Positions 1 to 9,661 are shown, numbered from the stretch's first letter. The stretch is DNA of 64,000 bases from Falsarthrobacter nasiphocae (GCF_031456275.1 NZ_JAVDUI010000001.1:1942965-2006964), one strand, 5' to 3'. Made by a program: numbers and translations. The notes: generated by a model from the sequence alone, not told the origin.

Positions 1-383
1 TCGCCGAGGCGATGGATCTGTTCGGCCAGGAGGCGTTGGAGGTCAGCTTCGACGCCGTCCTTGACGAGCCCTGGGTCGACTCCAAGCTCGTGCTCGGAGT
101 CCGAGTGGACCTCGTGGATGTGGATCACGAGCTTGTCGTCGCTCTTGGCGTGCTGGACGATCCACGACTCAGCCACGCCCTCGCCGGCCCCGCTTTCCTC
201 CGGAGTGGCGATGCGCAGGCGCGCGGGCGGCGACATCCAGTTGAGCGGCTTGTAGGAGCCGCCGTCGGAGTGAACGAGGACGGAGCCGTCCGCCTTGACG
301 ACGATGAGTCGTCGGGCAAGGGGGAGGTGGGCGTTGAGGCGCCCGATGTAGTCCACTGAGCAATCGGCAATGAGTAGTCGCAC
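1..383 (-). CDS. nucS: Mismatch-specific endonuclease NucS (EndoMS), N-terminal part, runs off the window
   Basis: In actinobacteria and archaea that lack MutS/MutL, NucS cuts both strands at mismatched bases. Translation from a GTG at 383 begins [16 protein letters not shown] and continues with the family's typical segment [20 protein letters not shown]. About 127 residues are visible, covering the N-terminal DNA-binding/dimerisation domain. The RecB-like nuclease domain with the catalytic acidic residues lies outside the window, so activity cannot be judged. A TAGAGT box ends 8 nt before the GTG with no clear Shine-Dalgarno, suggesting a leaderless mRNA. The overlapping plus-strand frame is a GC-bias shadow. 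Confidence 0.88.
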   Translation of the reverse strand, partial: MRLLIADCSVDYIGRLNAHLPLARRLIVVKADGSVLVHSDGGSYKPLNWMSPPARLRIATPEESGAGEGVAESWIVQHAKSDDKLVIHIHEVHSDSEHELGVDPGLVKDGVEADLQRLLAEQIHRLG

Positions 384-435
384 GAGATCCCACTCTACGG
401 CGTGGGGGCGCTTCCCGCCCGGCTCCGGGGAGGTT

Positions 436-1527
436 CTAGCGCCTGTCCTGGCGTGGGATGACGACCTCGCGGAGGAGGTGCATCACGGCCGCCGCCGTCG
501 GGATGGCGATGAGCGCCCCGAGGACGCCGAGGACGGAGCCGCCCGCGATGACCGCGATGACCGCGACCGGCCCCGGAACCGAGACAGCGCGCTGCATGAT
601 GCGCGGTGAGATCAGGTAGGCCTCGACCTGGAGGTAGACCATATAGGGAATGGCGAAGCCGACGGCGGTGCCCCACCCCTCCGTCAGGGCGACGAGAGAG
701 ACGACGACGAGGGCGATCGGCGGCCCCACGAGAGGAATGACGGCGAGGAGGGCGACCACGCAGAAGAAGAGCCAGGGGAAGGGGACGCCCACGATGAGCA
801 TGACAATGAGCGCGAACGTCGCATTGAGGGCCGCGACGGTCGTCTGGCCGAGAACGTACGAGCCGACGGACTTCGTGATGTCCTCGGTCAGCTCGGAGAC
901 CCGCTTGCGCCGCGAGCTGGGAACGAGGCTGTAGAACCAACTCTTCATCGTCGGCAGGGAGACGAGGAAGTACAGCGTCAGCACCAGGACGATCAGGGTG
1001 CCGAAGAGTCCGTTGACGATGGCCTGCCCCGCGGAGATGGCCCGCTCGATGAGGCCGCCGGGGTTCGTGGCGTCCTTCGCAAGCTTGTTGATGGCCTGTG
1101 TCAGTTGGTCCTGGACGCCGATCGCCGAGTTGATCTTCTGGAACGTGGGCGTCTGGGTCGCTTCCTCGAGCGTGCGCGGGAGGGACTGGAAGAACATGGT
1201 CAGCTGGCTGACCGTCACGGGGACGATGAGGCTGACGAAGAGTGCGACGACGCCCGCCACGCCGAGGAAGACGATGAGGACGCCGGCGCCGCGGGGCACC
1301 TTCCGGTTCTGGAGGAACCGGACGACCGGGTCGAGGCCCAGGGCGATGAAGAGGGCGGCGGTGATCCACATCGGGAGGGGGCCGGTGTGGTCGAAGATGT
1401 AGTACAAGAGGAGAGCGAGGCCGACCCCGACGGTGCCGAAGAAGCCCACGGCCAAGGGGCCCTGGGGCCGCAGCCCGCGGTGGTCGTGGGGGCGATTTCG
1501 CTGCTGGGGGAGGGAAGAACTGCTCAC
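436..1527 (-). CDS. AI-2E family transporter (PF01594-type membrane protein)
   Basis: Integral membrane protein of about 363 residues. The hydrophobic profile fits the AI-2E exporter superfamily: paired helices near the N-terminus, a hydrophilic central segment, and a C-terminal helix cluster with the family-like string [12 protein letters not shown], followed by [21 protein letters not shown]. Despite the family name, members have varied or unknown substrates, and several act as ion antiporters. GTG at 1527 is chosen because the frame upstream to 1581 is an Arg/Pro-rich extension with no membrane character. It lies downstream of nucS on the same strand, 52 bp apart, but nucS has its own promoter-like box. 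Substrate unknown. Confidence 0.8.
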   Translation of the reverse strand: MSSSSLPQQRNRPHDHRGLRPQGPLAVGFFGTVGVGLALLLYYIFDHTGPLPMWITAALFIALGLDPVVRFLQNRKVPRGAGVLIVFLGVAGVVALFVSLIVPVTVSQLTMFFQSLPRTLEEATQTPTFQKINSAIGVQDQLTQAINKLAKDATNPGGLIERAISAGQAIVNGLFGTLIVLVLTLYFLVSLPTMKSWFYSLVPSSRRKRVSELTEDITKSVGSYVLGQTTVAALNATFALIVMLIVGVPFPWLFFCVVALLAVIPLVGPPIALVVVSLVALTEGWGTAVGFAIPYMVYLQVEAYLISPRIMQRAVSVPGPVAVIAVIAGGSVLGVLGALIAIPTAAAVMHLLREVVIPRQDRR

Positions 1528-1696
1528 CTGTCCACGATAGTCCACGGGCGTCCTCGCCTCCCGGCCCGGTCGGTGAGGCATCGGGCCCGGCGCCCGCGCC
1601 GAGGCGGGCGTTCGATACGATGGAATCTGGCCATTTTCCCGTGCCCAGAGCGGCGACGGGCTGCTATCCCCATCTCTGAGACGTCAGGTACGAGTC

Positions 1697-3361
1697 GTGC
1701 GAACAAAACTACCCATCGTGGCCGCCATCGTCGGCCTCTTTCTCGCCCTGGTCGGCGCCGCCGGCCTCACCTTCCTGAAGACCACGGAGCAGTCCACGGT
1801 CAACGTGGCCATGCCTGCGGGCAGTGAGCACTCGAAGATCCTGCGCATCCCCGCCGAGGTCGGCGGCCAGGACGGCCTGGACCTGACCATCGACGGGCAG
1901 GGCCCGTGGAACGTGTCCCTCATCCGCTCCCTGGACGTCAAGGCCTGGGCCGGGGACGCGCAGCAGACGGTCGTCTCCCGTGCGGGCGGCGACCTCTCGG
2001 CGTCGACGGAGGGCACGGCCGCAGCGGCCTTCGCACCGGCCTCGACCGACATCTTCGCGACGACGGCCGTCCAGCGCGGGCGCACCGTGCAGCACATCGA
2101 CCCCGTGCGGGACAATCAGCGCTACGACGTCGTCATCACAGGCAGCGAGGGCGCCCCCCTCCCGTCGTCGCTGACGGTGAGCAAGGACGTAGAGGTCGCG
2201 CAGCCCTGGGGCCTTCCCCTCCTGATCGTCGGCCTCCTCGTGGCCTTGGGCTCGCTGCTCGCCTGGCTCCTCATGCGGCGCAAGGGCGACGACGATCGCC
2301 TGGCGGCTGGGTCGTCGCCGCGTGCCCGCGAGGCCGTTCGAGTCGCCCGCGGCTCGCACCGCGCGCAGGCTGTCTCCCCTCTCCTGGCCATGGCGCTGGC
2401 GGGCTCGTTCGCCGTGCCGGCGGCGGTCTCGACGAGCCCGGCGCCGTCGGCCGCTTCCCCCAGCGCGTCAGCGGGCGCGCAAGACTACACGCCCACGGTG
2501 AGCGGACAGCAGCTGGAGCGCATCGTCAAGGCCGTCTCCGCGGACGCGGAGAAGGCAGACAAGGCGCAGTCGGCGTCGGCGCTGACCGGCCGATTCACCG
2601 GCGCCGCCAAGACGCTCCGCGCGGGGACGTACGCGATGCGCGCCAAGAACTCCTCTATTGCGCCGCCGGCGCCGATCGCGACGAAGATCGTCACGAGCAT
2701 GGTGCCGTTCTCCGATGAGTTCCCGCGCAGTGTGGTCGCCGTCGTCCAGGACGGGCCGCAGGACTTGCCCGTGGCTCTCGTGTTGGAGCAGAAGCGCGCG
2801 CAGGACGACTACGTCCTCCGCGACACGATGTCGATGCTTCCCGGCGCCAAGTTCCCGAAGCCGGACAACGAGCCGGGCTCTCGGGCCGTGGGGCTCGACG
2901 ACGGCCGGGGTGTCCTCACCCCCGCGCGCTCGCTGCAGGCCCTCGCCGACGTCCTCGACCACCCCGAGGGGCCCTCGAAGGGAGCCTTCGAGTCCACGTC
3001 GTTCCAGAAGGACCTCATCGACTTCCAGAAGTCGGTGACGAAGAACGCGGGGGGCGTCAACAGCACGATCCGACAGGCCGTGGACTGGAACGAGGCCCGG
3101 GCCTTCCCGACCGCGGACGGCGGCGTCATGGTGTTCGGATACCTCAACATGCTGTACACCGCATCCCCGAAGGAGTCCGGCGGCTCCGTCCAGCTGAGCG
3201 GCACGCCGTACGAGAAGCTCGTGGGGGCCGCGAGCGTCAAGGGGCCGGTCGAGGTCTCCTACGGCCAGTCCGTCATGATGTACGTGCCCAAGCGGGGCTC
3301 GGGTGAGAAGGTCGTCGTCACGGGCGTCGACCAGGACCTCATCGGGGCTCGCAAGGGCTAG
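1697..3361 (+). CDS. Uncharacterised membrane-anchored protein
   Basis: A 554-residue protein I cannot name. An N-terminal hydrophobic segment (about residues 7-27) is followed by an extracytoplasmic domain to about 165, then a second strong helix (about 170-192) ending in RRKGDDDR, a stop-transfer signal. After a basic linker comes another signal-like hydrophobic stretch (about 225-245), then an Ala/Ser/Pro-rich region and a soluble C-terminal domain of about 290 residues. The second half looks like a secreted lipoprotein-type domain fused behind a membrane module, but no lipobox Cys is visible. GTG start. Downstream, after a 69 bp gap, is the thioredoxin/TPR gene. A cell-envelope role is inferred only from topology. 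Confidence 0.7.
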   Translation: MRTKLPIVAAIVGLFLALVGAAGLTFLKTTEQSTVNVAMPAGSEHSKILRIPAEVGGQDGLDLTIDGQGPWNVSLIRSLDVKAWAGDAQQTVVSRAGGDLSASTEGTAAAAFAPASTDIFATTAVQRGRTVQHIDPVRDNQRYDVVITGSEGAPLPSSLTVSKDVEVAQPWGLPLLIVGLLVALGSLLAWLLMRRKGDDDRLAAGSSPRAREAVRVARGSHRAQAVSPLLAMALAGSFAVPAAVSTSPAPSAASPSASAGAQDYTPTVSGQQLERIVKAVSADAEKADKAQSASALTGRFTGAAKTLRAGTYAMRAKNSSIAPPAPIATKIVTSMVPFSDEFPRSVVAVVQDGPQDLPVALVLEQKRAQDDYVLRDTMSMLPGAKFPKPDNEPGSRAVGLDDGRGVLTPARSLQALADVLDHPEGPSKGAFESTSFQKDLIDFQKSVTKNAGGVNSTIRQAVDWNEARAFPTADGGVMVFGYLNMLYTASPKESGGSVQLSGTPYEKLVGAASVKGPVEVSYGQSVMMYVPKRGSGEKVVVTGVDQDLIGARKG

Positions 3362-3430
3362 CGCGAGGCCCGTCACAGGGCGGGCGCCGGGGTTCGATTC
3401 CTGCGGCGGGGCCGGGTTACATTGAGATAC

Positions 3431-4405
3431 ATGTCAGTGCAACCCGGCCCTTCGTCATCCTCCCCCTCTGCTTTCGAAAGCGCGGCCCTGCGCGGCGCCG
3501 TGGACCTCTCTGCCCTCGCGGATCGCGCCCGCTCGGCTGCATCGGCGTCCGCGGCCTCGTCGCCGTCCGGCAGCGCGCCGGCGGCGGACTCGGCGCGATT
3601 CGTCGTGGACGTCAACGACGCGAGCTTCGAGCAGGTCCTCCAGCTCTCGCACCAGGTCGTCGTCATGGTCGGCCTCTACGCGGACCAGGTGCCCGGCTCT
3701 GACGCGGCGATCGACGACCTGCTGCCGTTCGTCGCGGCGCGCGGCGGCCGGTTCGTGCTGGGCCGGGTCCGCGGCGAGGACGCCCCGGGCGTCTTCCAGG
3801 CCTTCCAGCTTCAGACCGTGCCGGCCGTCGTCGCCCTCATCAAGGGCCAGCCGGTCCCCATCTACCAGGGGATGCCGCCCGCCGACTGGGACGACATCTT
3901 CACCCAGCTGACGAGCCTCGCGGACGAGCACGGGGTCACCGGAAGCGTGCCGGCAGGGGAGTCCGACGACGAGCCTGCGGCGGAGGAGCCCGCGTCCTCG
4001 CCCGAGGAGGACGCGGCGCTGGAGGCCATCGGCCGCGGCGACTACGCCGAGGCGCAGCGGATCTGGCAGGGCGTCCTGGCAGAGCGACCGGCGGACGCCG
4101 TGGCCCGGCAGGGCCTCCTCAACGCCCAGCTGCTCGAGCGCATCGCCGATGTCCCCGAAGGGATTCGCGAGCGCGCGGCGGGGGACGCGGACGACATCGA
4201 GGCGCACCTTCTCGTCGCCGACCTCGACCTGACGAACGGCCACGTTGAGGACGCCTTCACGCGCCTGCTGCGCTTTGTCGCCTCGCACGCGGGGGACGAG
4301 CGCGAGGCCGCCCGGGCACGGCTCGTGGAGCACTTCGAGCTCGTGGGGCCGGAGCACCCGGCGGTGGGTCCGGCGCGTCGCCGCCTCGCGGCCGCCCTCT
4401 TCTAG
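3431..4405 (+). CDS. Thioredoxin-fold/tetratricopeptide protein, YbbN (CnoX)-like
   Basis: About 324 residues. After a low-complexity Ser/Ala leader, residues about 55-165 form a thioredoxin-like fold (VDVNDASFEQVL, then VVVMVGLYADQVPGSD, and QTVPAVVALIKGQP with the cis-Pro region). Residues about 190-324 are helical TPR-like repeats, as in YbbN co-chaperones. The usual redox site (CxxC, or SxxC in E. coli YbbN) is absent: the position reads ADQVPGS with no Cys, so a thiol-redox role is unlikely and a holdase/scaffold role more likely. ATG 3431 is preferred over an upstream in-frame TTG because a TACATT box lies 7 nt before it (leaderless pattern). Confidence 0.8.
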   Translation: MSVQPGPSSSSPSAFESAALRGAVDLSALADRARSAASASAASSPSGSAPAADSARFVVDVNDASFEQVLQLSHQVVVMVGLYADQVPGSDAAIDDLLPFVAARGGRFVLGRVRGEDAPGVFQAFQLQTVPAVVALIKGQPVPIYQGMPPADWDDIFTQLTSLADEHGVTGSVPAGESDDEPAAEEPASSPEEDAALEAIGRGDYAEAQRIWQGVLAERPADAVARQGLLNAQLLERIADVPEGIRERAAGDADDIEAHLLVADLDLTNGHVEDAFTRLLRFVASHAGDEREAARARLVEHFELVGPEHPAVGPARRRLAAALF

Positions 4406-4477
4406 GACGGCCCGCGCGGAGCCCGGTCATCCTTCCGGGGGACGCGGCGGGCGCGGGGTCCTCGATATGTTGGAGGC

Positions 4478-5299
4478 ATGACTGACGACACCGCTCCATC
4501 TGCATCCCTGCCGCCCGTCGTACCGCATGGCTCCGGGCCGGTCTCCGCGCATCCCGCTCTGTCCGTTGAGGGCCTGAGCAAGGCGTTCGGCCAGGTCCTC
4601 GCCGTGGACTCCGTGTCCTTTGAGGTGCCGAGCGGCTCCTTCTTCGGCCTCGTAGGCCCCAACGGCGCGGGCAAGACGACCCTCCTGTCCATGGCGACGG
4701 GCCTCTTGCGCCCCTCGGCCGGCACGGCACTCGTCTACGGGAAGGACATCCTCCGCGAGCCGGATGCCGCCAAGCAACTCCTCGGCGTCATGCCGGACGG
4801 GCTGCGCCTCTTCGACCGCCTGACCGGCCCCGAGCTCCTCGAGTTCACCGGCCGGCTGCGGGGCCTCGATCAGGGGACCGTCAAGGAGCGCGCCGCTGAC
4901 CTCCTCGAGCTCATGGACCTGACTGCCGAGCCGCGCAAGCTCGTGACGGACTACTCGGCCGGCATGAAGAAGAAGATCACGCTCGCGGCCGCCCTCATCC
5001 ACGCCCCGCGCCTCCTCGTCCTCGACGAGCCGTTCGAGGCCGTGGACCCGGTCTCGGCCGCGAACATCCGGGACGTCCTCGCGCACTTCGTCGCGGGCGG
5101 GGGCACGGTCATCGTCTCGAGCCACGTCATGGACCTCGTCCAGCGCATGTGCGACCACGTGGCGATCGTCGCCGGCGGCCGCCTTGTGGCCTCCGGAACC
5201 GTGGACGAGGTCCGCGCGGGACAGGACCTCGAGTCGCGCTTCATCGAGCTCGTGGGCGGGCGCCGCTCGGGGGAGGGGCTGGCATGGTTGGAACACTGA
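4478..5299 (+). CDS. ABC transporter ATP-binding protein
   Basis: A 273-residue ABC ATPase. Walker A is GPNGAGKTT (about residue 60), the signature region is a degenerate YSAGMKKKI (canonical LSGGQ replaced by YSAGM), Walker B is LLVLDEPFEAVDP, and the switch region is VIVSSHVMD. The YSAGM form occurs in CcmA/NatA-type exporters with a separate permease. The next gene, a multi-span permease, overlaps its 3' end by 16 bp, so the two are co-translated and very likely form one exporter. Start: GGAGGC abuts the ATG too closely for normal initiation, while a TATGTT box ends 6 nt before it. Substrate unknown. Confidence 0.9.
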   Translation: MTDDTAPSASLPPVVPHGSGPVSAHPALSVEGLSKAFGQVLAVDSVSFEVPSGSFFGLVGPNGAGKTTLLSMATGLLRPSAGTALVYGKDILREPDAAKQLLGVMPDGLRLFDRLTGPELLEFTGRLRGLDQGTVKERAADLLELMDLTAEPRKLVTDYSAGMKKKITLAAALIHAPRLLVLDEPFEAVDPVSAANIRDVLAHFVAGGGTVIVSSHVMDLVQRMCDHVAIVAGGRLVASGTVDEVRAGQDLESRFIELVGGRRSGEGLAWLEH

Positions 5300-6864
5300 T
5301 CCGCCTCTCCCTGCGCCTCCAGCGCAACCTCCTGACGCGGAGCACGGGCGCGCTCGTCGCGACGATCCTCGGCGGGCTCTACGCTCTCGGCGCCGCCGTC
5401 TTCGCCATCACCGGCCTCGCCTTTCTGCGGATGGCGAGCCATGAGACGGTGGCCGCCGTCCTGCCCACGGCCGGCGCGCTGATCGTCCTGGCGTGGGTCG
5501 TCGTGCCGCCGCTCGTGACGGGCCTCGACGAGACACTCGACCCCGCCCGCTTCGCGACCATGTCGGTCCCCATGCCCTCCCTCATCGCGGGCCTCGTCCT
5601 CGGCGGCGCGGTCACCCCCGCGGGCATCCTGACGCTCCTCCTCGGCCTCTCCTGGGTCCTCCCCACGTCGACGACGGCGGCTGGCGCGGTGTTCGGCCTG
5701 CTCGGCGGGATCCTCGGTGCGCTCTTGGCCCTCGTCCTGGCGCGGCTCGTGACGACCGCGCTTGCCTCGCTGGCGACGACCCGCTTGTTCCGGGAGTCGA
5801 GCATGGCCGTCCTCTTCGTGGGCCTCATGCTCTTGGGCCCCCTCATCCTGGCGGCCTCGTGGCTCTTCTCGTCCCCGGACGTTGCGGGCGTCGCCTCCCG
5901 GTTCGTCGGCTGGACGCCGCTGGGCGCCCCGTGGGCGCTGGGCGCCGACGCCCAGGGCGGCGCATGGGGAGTGCTGGCCGTGCGACTCGCCATAACACTC
6001 GCCTCGCTGGCAGCGGCGGTGTGGCTGTGGTCGCGCGCCTTGCGCCGGCAGCTCGCGGAGCCCTCCCTCGGCACCACTGGGCCGGCCCCAGGGAAGAAGG
6101 GCGCGGTCAAGGCCACGATCTTCGACCGACTCGGCGGGGGCGTCCTCGGCGCCGTGGCGGGCCGCAGCCTCCTCTCCTGGCGCAGGGACCCCCGGTACTC
6201 CCTGACGATCATCGCCGTGCCCCTGATCATCGTCATCGTCGTCGTCCAGAGCCGCATGTTCGGAGAGGGGATGGGCATCTTCTGGCTCCTATTCCTTGGG
6301 TTCATGCTGGGCTGGGGCATGGCGCTCGATGTCTCCTACGACTCGACGGCCCACTGGGTCTACATCGCCGCCGGCGTGAGGGGGAAGACCCAGCTCGGCG
6401 GGCGCCTCGCGGGCTACGGGATCGCAACCGTCGCGGGCGCTGCCCTCTACGGCGTCATCGAGGGGATCGCCTCGGCGGACCCGGTGCGGGGCCTCGCCAA
6501 TGCGACAATCGTCCTCTCGACGGCCCTCACGTCCATGGGGCTCGGCCTCGTCATGAGCGGCCTCTTCGTCCAGCGCACCGTGCTGCCGGGCGACTCCGTC
6601 TTCAGCTCCCGAGGCAACGGCCTGCTGCCGATGCTCCTCCAGCTGGGCGGCATGGCCGTCACGAGCCTCGTCATGGCGGGGCCGCTCATCCTCGTGCGCC
6701 TCGGCCAGGCCCAGGACTCGGCGGGGCTGCTCGCGGGCGGAATCGCTCTCGGGCTGGGGCTCGGCACGACGGCTGTCGTCGTCGGACTCTGGGTGGGGGC
6801 GCGGCTCTGGGAGGCGAGGTCGACGCGGCACCTTGAGAGCCTCATCGCCCTGGACCACGCGTAG
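5284..6864 (+). CDS. ABC transporter permease, multi-span membrane protein
   Basis: A 526-residue hydrophobic protein with roughly 12 potential membrane segments in two blocks (about residues 20-270 and 320-520), split by a charged cytoplasmic stretch (GKKGAVKATIFDRLGGG). This fits the large fused permeases paired with NatA-type ATPases. ATG 5284 lies inside the 3' end of the ATPase gene. The region GPNGAGKTT-ATPase/permease forms a two-gene transporter operon with no substrate-binding protein, which favours export. The transported molecule cannot be told from sequence. Confidence 0.82.
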   Translation: MVGTLIRLSLRLQRNLLTRSTGALVATILGGLYALGAAVFAITGLAFLRMASHETVAAVLPTAGALIVLAWVVVPPLVTGLDETLDPARFATMSVPMPSLIAGLVLGGAVTPAGILTLLLGLSWVLPTSTTAAGAVFGLLGGILGALLALVLARLVTTALASLATTRLFRESSMAVLFVGLMLLGPLILAASWLFSSPDVAGVASRFVGWTPLGAPWALGADAQGGAWGVLAVRLAITLASLAAAVWLWSRALRRQLAEPSLGTTGPAPGKKGAVKATIFDRLGGGVLGAVAGRSLLSWRRDPRYSLTIIAVPLIIVIVVVQSRMFGEGMGIFWLLFLGFMLGWGMALDVSYDSTAHWVYIAAGVRGKTQLGGRLAGYGIATVAGAALYGVIEGIASADPVRGLANATIVLSTALTSMGLGLVMSGLFVQRTVLPGDSVFSSRGNGLLPMLLQLGGMAVTSLVMAGPLILVRLGQAQDSAGLLAGGIALGLGLGTTAVVVGLWVGARLWEARSTRHLESLIALDHA

Positions 6865-6912
6865 CGAGGGCCCGCCGGGCCACGGCGGGGGCGAGCGCAT
6901 AGACTGGACCTC

Positions 6913-7203
6913 ATGAGCATTGAGCAGGATCCGTTTGAGTCCTCGCCCCTGTCCGAGCCCTCGCGCGGCGGCACGTCCGTCCTCGAGCGGCAGGCCGAGC
7001 GCCAGCAGGCCGAGCCGGGGGACCACGAGCGCTACGCGCACTACGTCCAGAAGGACCGCATCATGGAGTCCGCCCTGACGGGGGAGCCTGTCATTGCGCT
7101 CTGCGGCAAGGTGTGGGTCCCCGGGCGGGACCCCCAGAAGTTCCCGGTGTGCCCGGACTGCAAGAAGGTCTACGACCAGATGCAGGGTGACGGCGATTCC
7201 TGA
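6913..7203 (+). CDS. DUF3039 family small zinc-ribbon-like protein
   Basis: A 96-residue acidic protein matching the actinobacterial DUF3039 family, including the conserved core HERYAHYVQKDRIMESALTG and GKVWVPGRDPQKFPVCPDCKK. Three Cys residues (ALCGKVW and CPDC) look like part of a metal-binding site. Function unknown. It overlaps the following helicase gene by 17 bp, a tight coupling suggesting a shared nucleic-acid role. A TAGACT box lies 7 nt before the ATG, suggesting leaderless transcription of the pair. Confidence 0.85.
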   Translation: MSIEQDPFESSPLSEPSRGGTSVLERQAERQQAEPGDHERYAHYVQKDRIMESALTGEPVIALCGKVWVPGRDPQKFPVCPDCKKVYDQMQGDGDS

Positions 7204-8968
7204 GCCGGCGGCCCCGGCCCCGACGCACCCCGTCCCTCCCGTTCCGGAGGGACTCCGCCAGTGGCAGGCCGAGGCCTTCACGAAGTACTTCCAGCTGCGC
7301 CGCCGCGACTTCCTCGCGGTGGCCACCCCGGGGGCGGGCAAGACCCGATTCGCGCTGAGCGTGGCGAAGACGCTCTTCGACCTGCGGATTGTGGACCGCC
7401 TCTACGTCGTCGCGCCCACGGACCACCTGAAGCGGCAGTGGGCGGACAACGCAGCAGCCGCGGGCCTGCCGATCGACCCGAACTTCAAGAACTCCGACGG
7501 CGCCCACGGGCGCGGGTACGTGGGAGTAGCGGTGACCTACGCGCAGGTCGCGATGAAGCCCATGCTTCACCGGGCCAAGACGGAGGCGGGGAAGACGCTC
7601 GTCATCCTCGACGAGATCCACCACGGCGGCGACGCCCTCAGCTGGGGCGACGGCATCCGCGAGGCGTTCACGCCCGCCGTGTGCCGCCTGAGCCTCACCG
7701 GCACGCCCTTCCGCTCGGACACCGCGCCCATCCCCTTCGTCGAGTATGAGGCGGACCACGAGGGCATCCGGCGCTCCCGCGCTGACTACACCTACGGCTA
7801 CGGCCACGCGCTCAAGGACGGGGTCGTGCGCCCCGTCATGTTCATGGCGTACTCCGGATCCATGCGGTGGAAGACGAGCGCGGGCGAGGAGATGTCGGCG
7901 GGGCTGGCGGACCTCGTGACCAAGGACGTCACAGCCCAGGCGTGGCGCACGGCCCTCAACCCCGAGGGCGAGTGGATCCCGGCGGTCCTCGCCGCCGCCG
8001 ACAAGCGTCTGGAGGAGGTCCGCCGGGCCGTCCCGGACGCCGGTGGGCTCGTCATCGCCACGGACCACGTCACGGCCCGCGCCTACGCCGGCATCCTCAA
8101 GCGCATCACGGGGGAGTCCGCGACGATCGTCCTCTCGGACGACAAGAAGGCGTCCAAGGCCATCGAGGACTTCTCCGCGGGCTCGAGCCGCTGGATGGTC
8201 GCCGTCCGCATGGTCTCGGAGGGCGTGGACGTCCCGCGCCTGTCCGTGGGCGTCTACGCGACGAGCACGTCGACGCCGCTCTTCTTTGCCCAGGCCGTGG
8301 GCCGCTACGTGCGCATGCGTCGCCGCGGCGAGACGGCCTCGATCTTCCTGCCGTCCGTGCCGGTCCTCATGGCGCTCGCCAATGAGATGGAGGCGGAGCG
8401 GGATCACGCCCTGGACCGCCCCACGGAGCCCACGGACCCGGACTTCATCCCAGAGGAAGAGCTCATGGACGAGGCCAACCGGGAGGAGAAGGCATCGGAC
8501 TCCCTCACCCGGGCGTCCTTCGAGGCGCTGGACTCCCAGGCCTCGTTCGACAAGGTCCTTTTCGACGGGGCCGAGTTCGGCCTCGGCGGCGACGTCGGCA
8601 GCGCCGAGGAGATGGACTTCCTCGGCATCCCCGGCCTGCTGGACGCAGAGCAGGTCAACGAGCTGCTCCGCAAGCGGCAGCACGAGCAGATTCGCCGCCA
8701 GTCCTCGCGGCAGCCCCAGGACGCCGGCGCGGACGCCGAGTTCGAGGAGTCCGTGGACCACCGGCGCATCAAGGAGCTGCGCGGGCAGCTGTCCAAGAGC
8801 GTCTCCGCCTGGGCCGCGCGCTCGGGCATGGCTCACGGCGTCATCCATTCCGAGCTGCGGCGCCTGACGGGCGGGCCAGCCGTCGCCCAGGCGAGCGCGA
8901 GCCAGCTGGAGGCGCGCATCGCCCGCCTTCAGGACTGGTTCGTGGGCCGGGGCAAGCCCGGGGCCTAG
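7187..8968 (+). CDS. DEAD/DEAH-box helicase of superfamily 2
   Basis: About 593 residues from GTG 7187. Helicase motifs appear in order: Q-like region RQWQAEAFTKYF, motif I ATPGAGKTRF, motif II DEIHHGGD (a DEIH variant), motif III SLTGTPFRSD, then the C-terminal RecA fold with MVSEGVDVPRLSVGVY and the motif VI region FFAQAVGRYVRMRRRGE. The C-terminal 170 residues (acidic linker, then a helical end) match no domain I recognise. Likely a DNA or RNA translocase; pathway unknown. GTG 7187 is chosen because residues before it are a shadow of DUF3039. The following gene is convergent. Confidence 0.88.
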   Translation: MTAIPEPAAPAPTHPVPPVPEGLRQWQAEAFTKYFQLRRRDFLAVATPGAGKTRFALSVAKTLFDLRIVDRLYVVAPTDHLKRQWADNAAAAGLPIDPNFKNSDGAHGRGYVGVAVTYAQVAMKPMLHRAKTEAGKTLVILDEIHHGGDALSWGDGIREAFTPAVCRLSLTGTPFRSDTAPIPFVEYEADHEGIRRSRADYTYGYGHALKDGVVRPVMFMAYSGSMRWKTSAGEEMSAGLADLVTKDVTAQAWRTALNPEGEWIPAVLAAADKRLEEVRRAVPDAGGLVIATDHVTARAYAGILKRITGESATIVLSDDKKASKAIEDFSAGSSRWMVAVRMVSEGVDVPRLSVGVYATSTSTPLFFAQAVGRYVRMRRRGETASIFLPSVPVLMALANEMEAERDHALDRPTEPTDPDFIPEEELMDEANREEKASDSLTRASFEALDSQASFDKVLFDGAEFGLGGDVGSAEEMDFLGIPGLLDAEQVNELLRKRQHEQIRRQSSRQPQDAGADAEFEESVDHRRIKELRGQLSKSVSAWAARSGMAHGVIHSELRRLTGGPAVAQASASQLEARIARLQDWFVGRGKPGA

Positions 8969-8975
8969 GGCGGAT

Positions 8976-9004
8976 CGGCGGTCCCGGCGCACCGGGACGC
9001 GCCG
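8976..9004. terminator. Candidate bidirectional terminator hairpin
   Basis: A 12-bp stem with one bulged base and a CGCA loop lies in the 50-bp gap between the converging helicase and pncA genes. Stem core: GTCCCGG paired with CCGGGAC. No T run, so efficiency is uncertain. Confidence 0.45.
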
Positions 9005-9019
9005 AGCCCGGCGGCGGCC

Positions 9020-9661
9020 TCAGATGAGGCGCACCCCTTCGTCCGCCAGCTCCTCCGCGGTCACGCGCGCCGTCGTCTCCGAAACCGGAGCCGTCAGGGA
9101 GGACAGGACGACCGTCTCGTACCCGAGGGCACGGGCGTCGAGGGCGGTGGCCCGCACGCAGTAGTCGAAGGCGAGACCGCAGACGAGGAGCGTGTCGATC
9201 CCGGCGGACAAGAGCCACGCGTTGAGGCGGGGGCGGTCGGCGAGCCGCAGCGAGGGGTCGTCGAGCCGCGCCTCGAAACCTGAGTACGCGGCCTCGTACT
9301 CGCCCTTGAGGAACGCCGCGTCCACGCGGGGCAGAGCGAGGGCGGGGCTGAGCTCGGCCCCCGGGGTCCCCGCAACGCAGTGCCGCGGCCACGAGTCGCG
9401 GAAGTCCGGCGTCTCCGAGAAGTGCGAGCCCGGGTCGATGTGCCAGTCCTGCGTCGTGACGATCGAGCAGAGCCTGCGCGGCCCCGCGAACGCCTCCGTG
9501 ATCGCGGCGGCCACGGCCGTGCCTCCCTCCACCGCGAGGGAGCCTCCCTCACAGAAGTCATTCTGGACATCGACGACGACGGCGGCCGTGCGGCGCGGGT
9601 CCACCGTCATGTCGGCGAGCGCGAGGATGTCCTCGAGCCGAGCGGGGGCGGGCAGCGCCAT
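9020..9661 (-). CDS. pncA: Nicotinamidase
   Basis: A 213-residue isochorismatase-fold amidohydrolase that converts nicotinamide to nicotinate. The catalytic triad is visible: Asp31 (VVDVQNDF), Lys119 (AFLKGEY) and Cys168 (FDYCVR). Metal ligands Asp72, His74 and His80 lie in QDWHIDPGSHF. It starts 2 bp after the stop of pncB on the same strand, so the two form a salvage operon in which PncA makes the nicotinate that PncB uses. Confidence 0.95.
   Translation of the reverse strand: MALPAPARLEDILALADMTVDPRRTAAVVVDVQNDFCEGGSLAVEGGTAVAAAITEAFAGPRRLCSIVTTQDWHIDPGSHFSETPDFRDSWPRHCVAGTPGAELSPALALPRVDAAFLKGEYEAAYSGFEARLDDPSLRLADRPRLNAWLLSAGIDTLLVCGLAFDYCVRATALDARALGYETVVLSSLTAPVSETTARVTAEELADEGVRLI

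Noticed and set aside
12-359. A plus-strand acidic ORF at the window start
   Set aside because: It is the antisense of nucS, whose minus-strand translation matches a known family.
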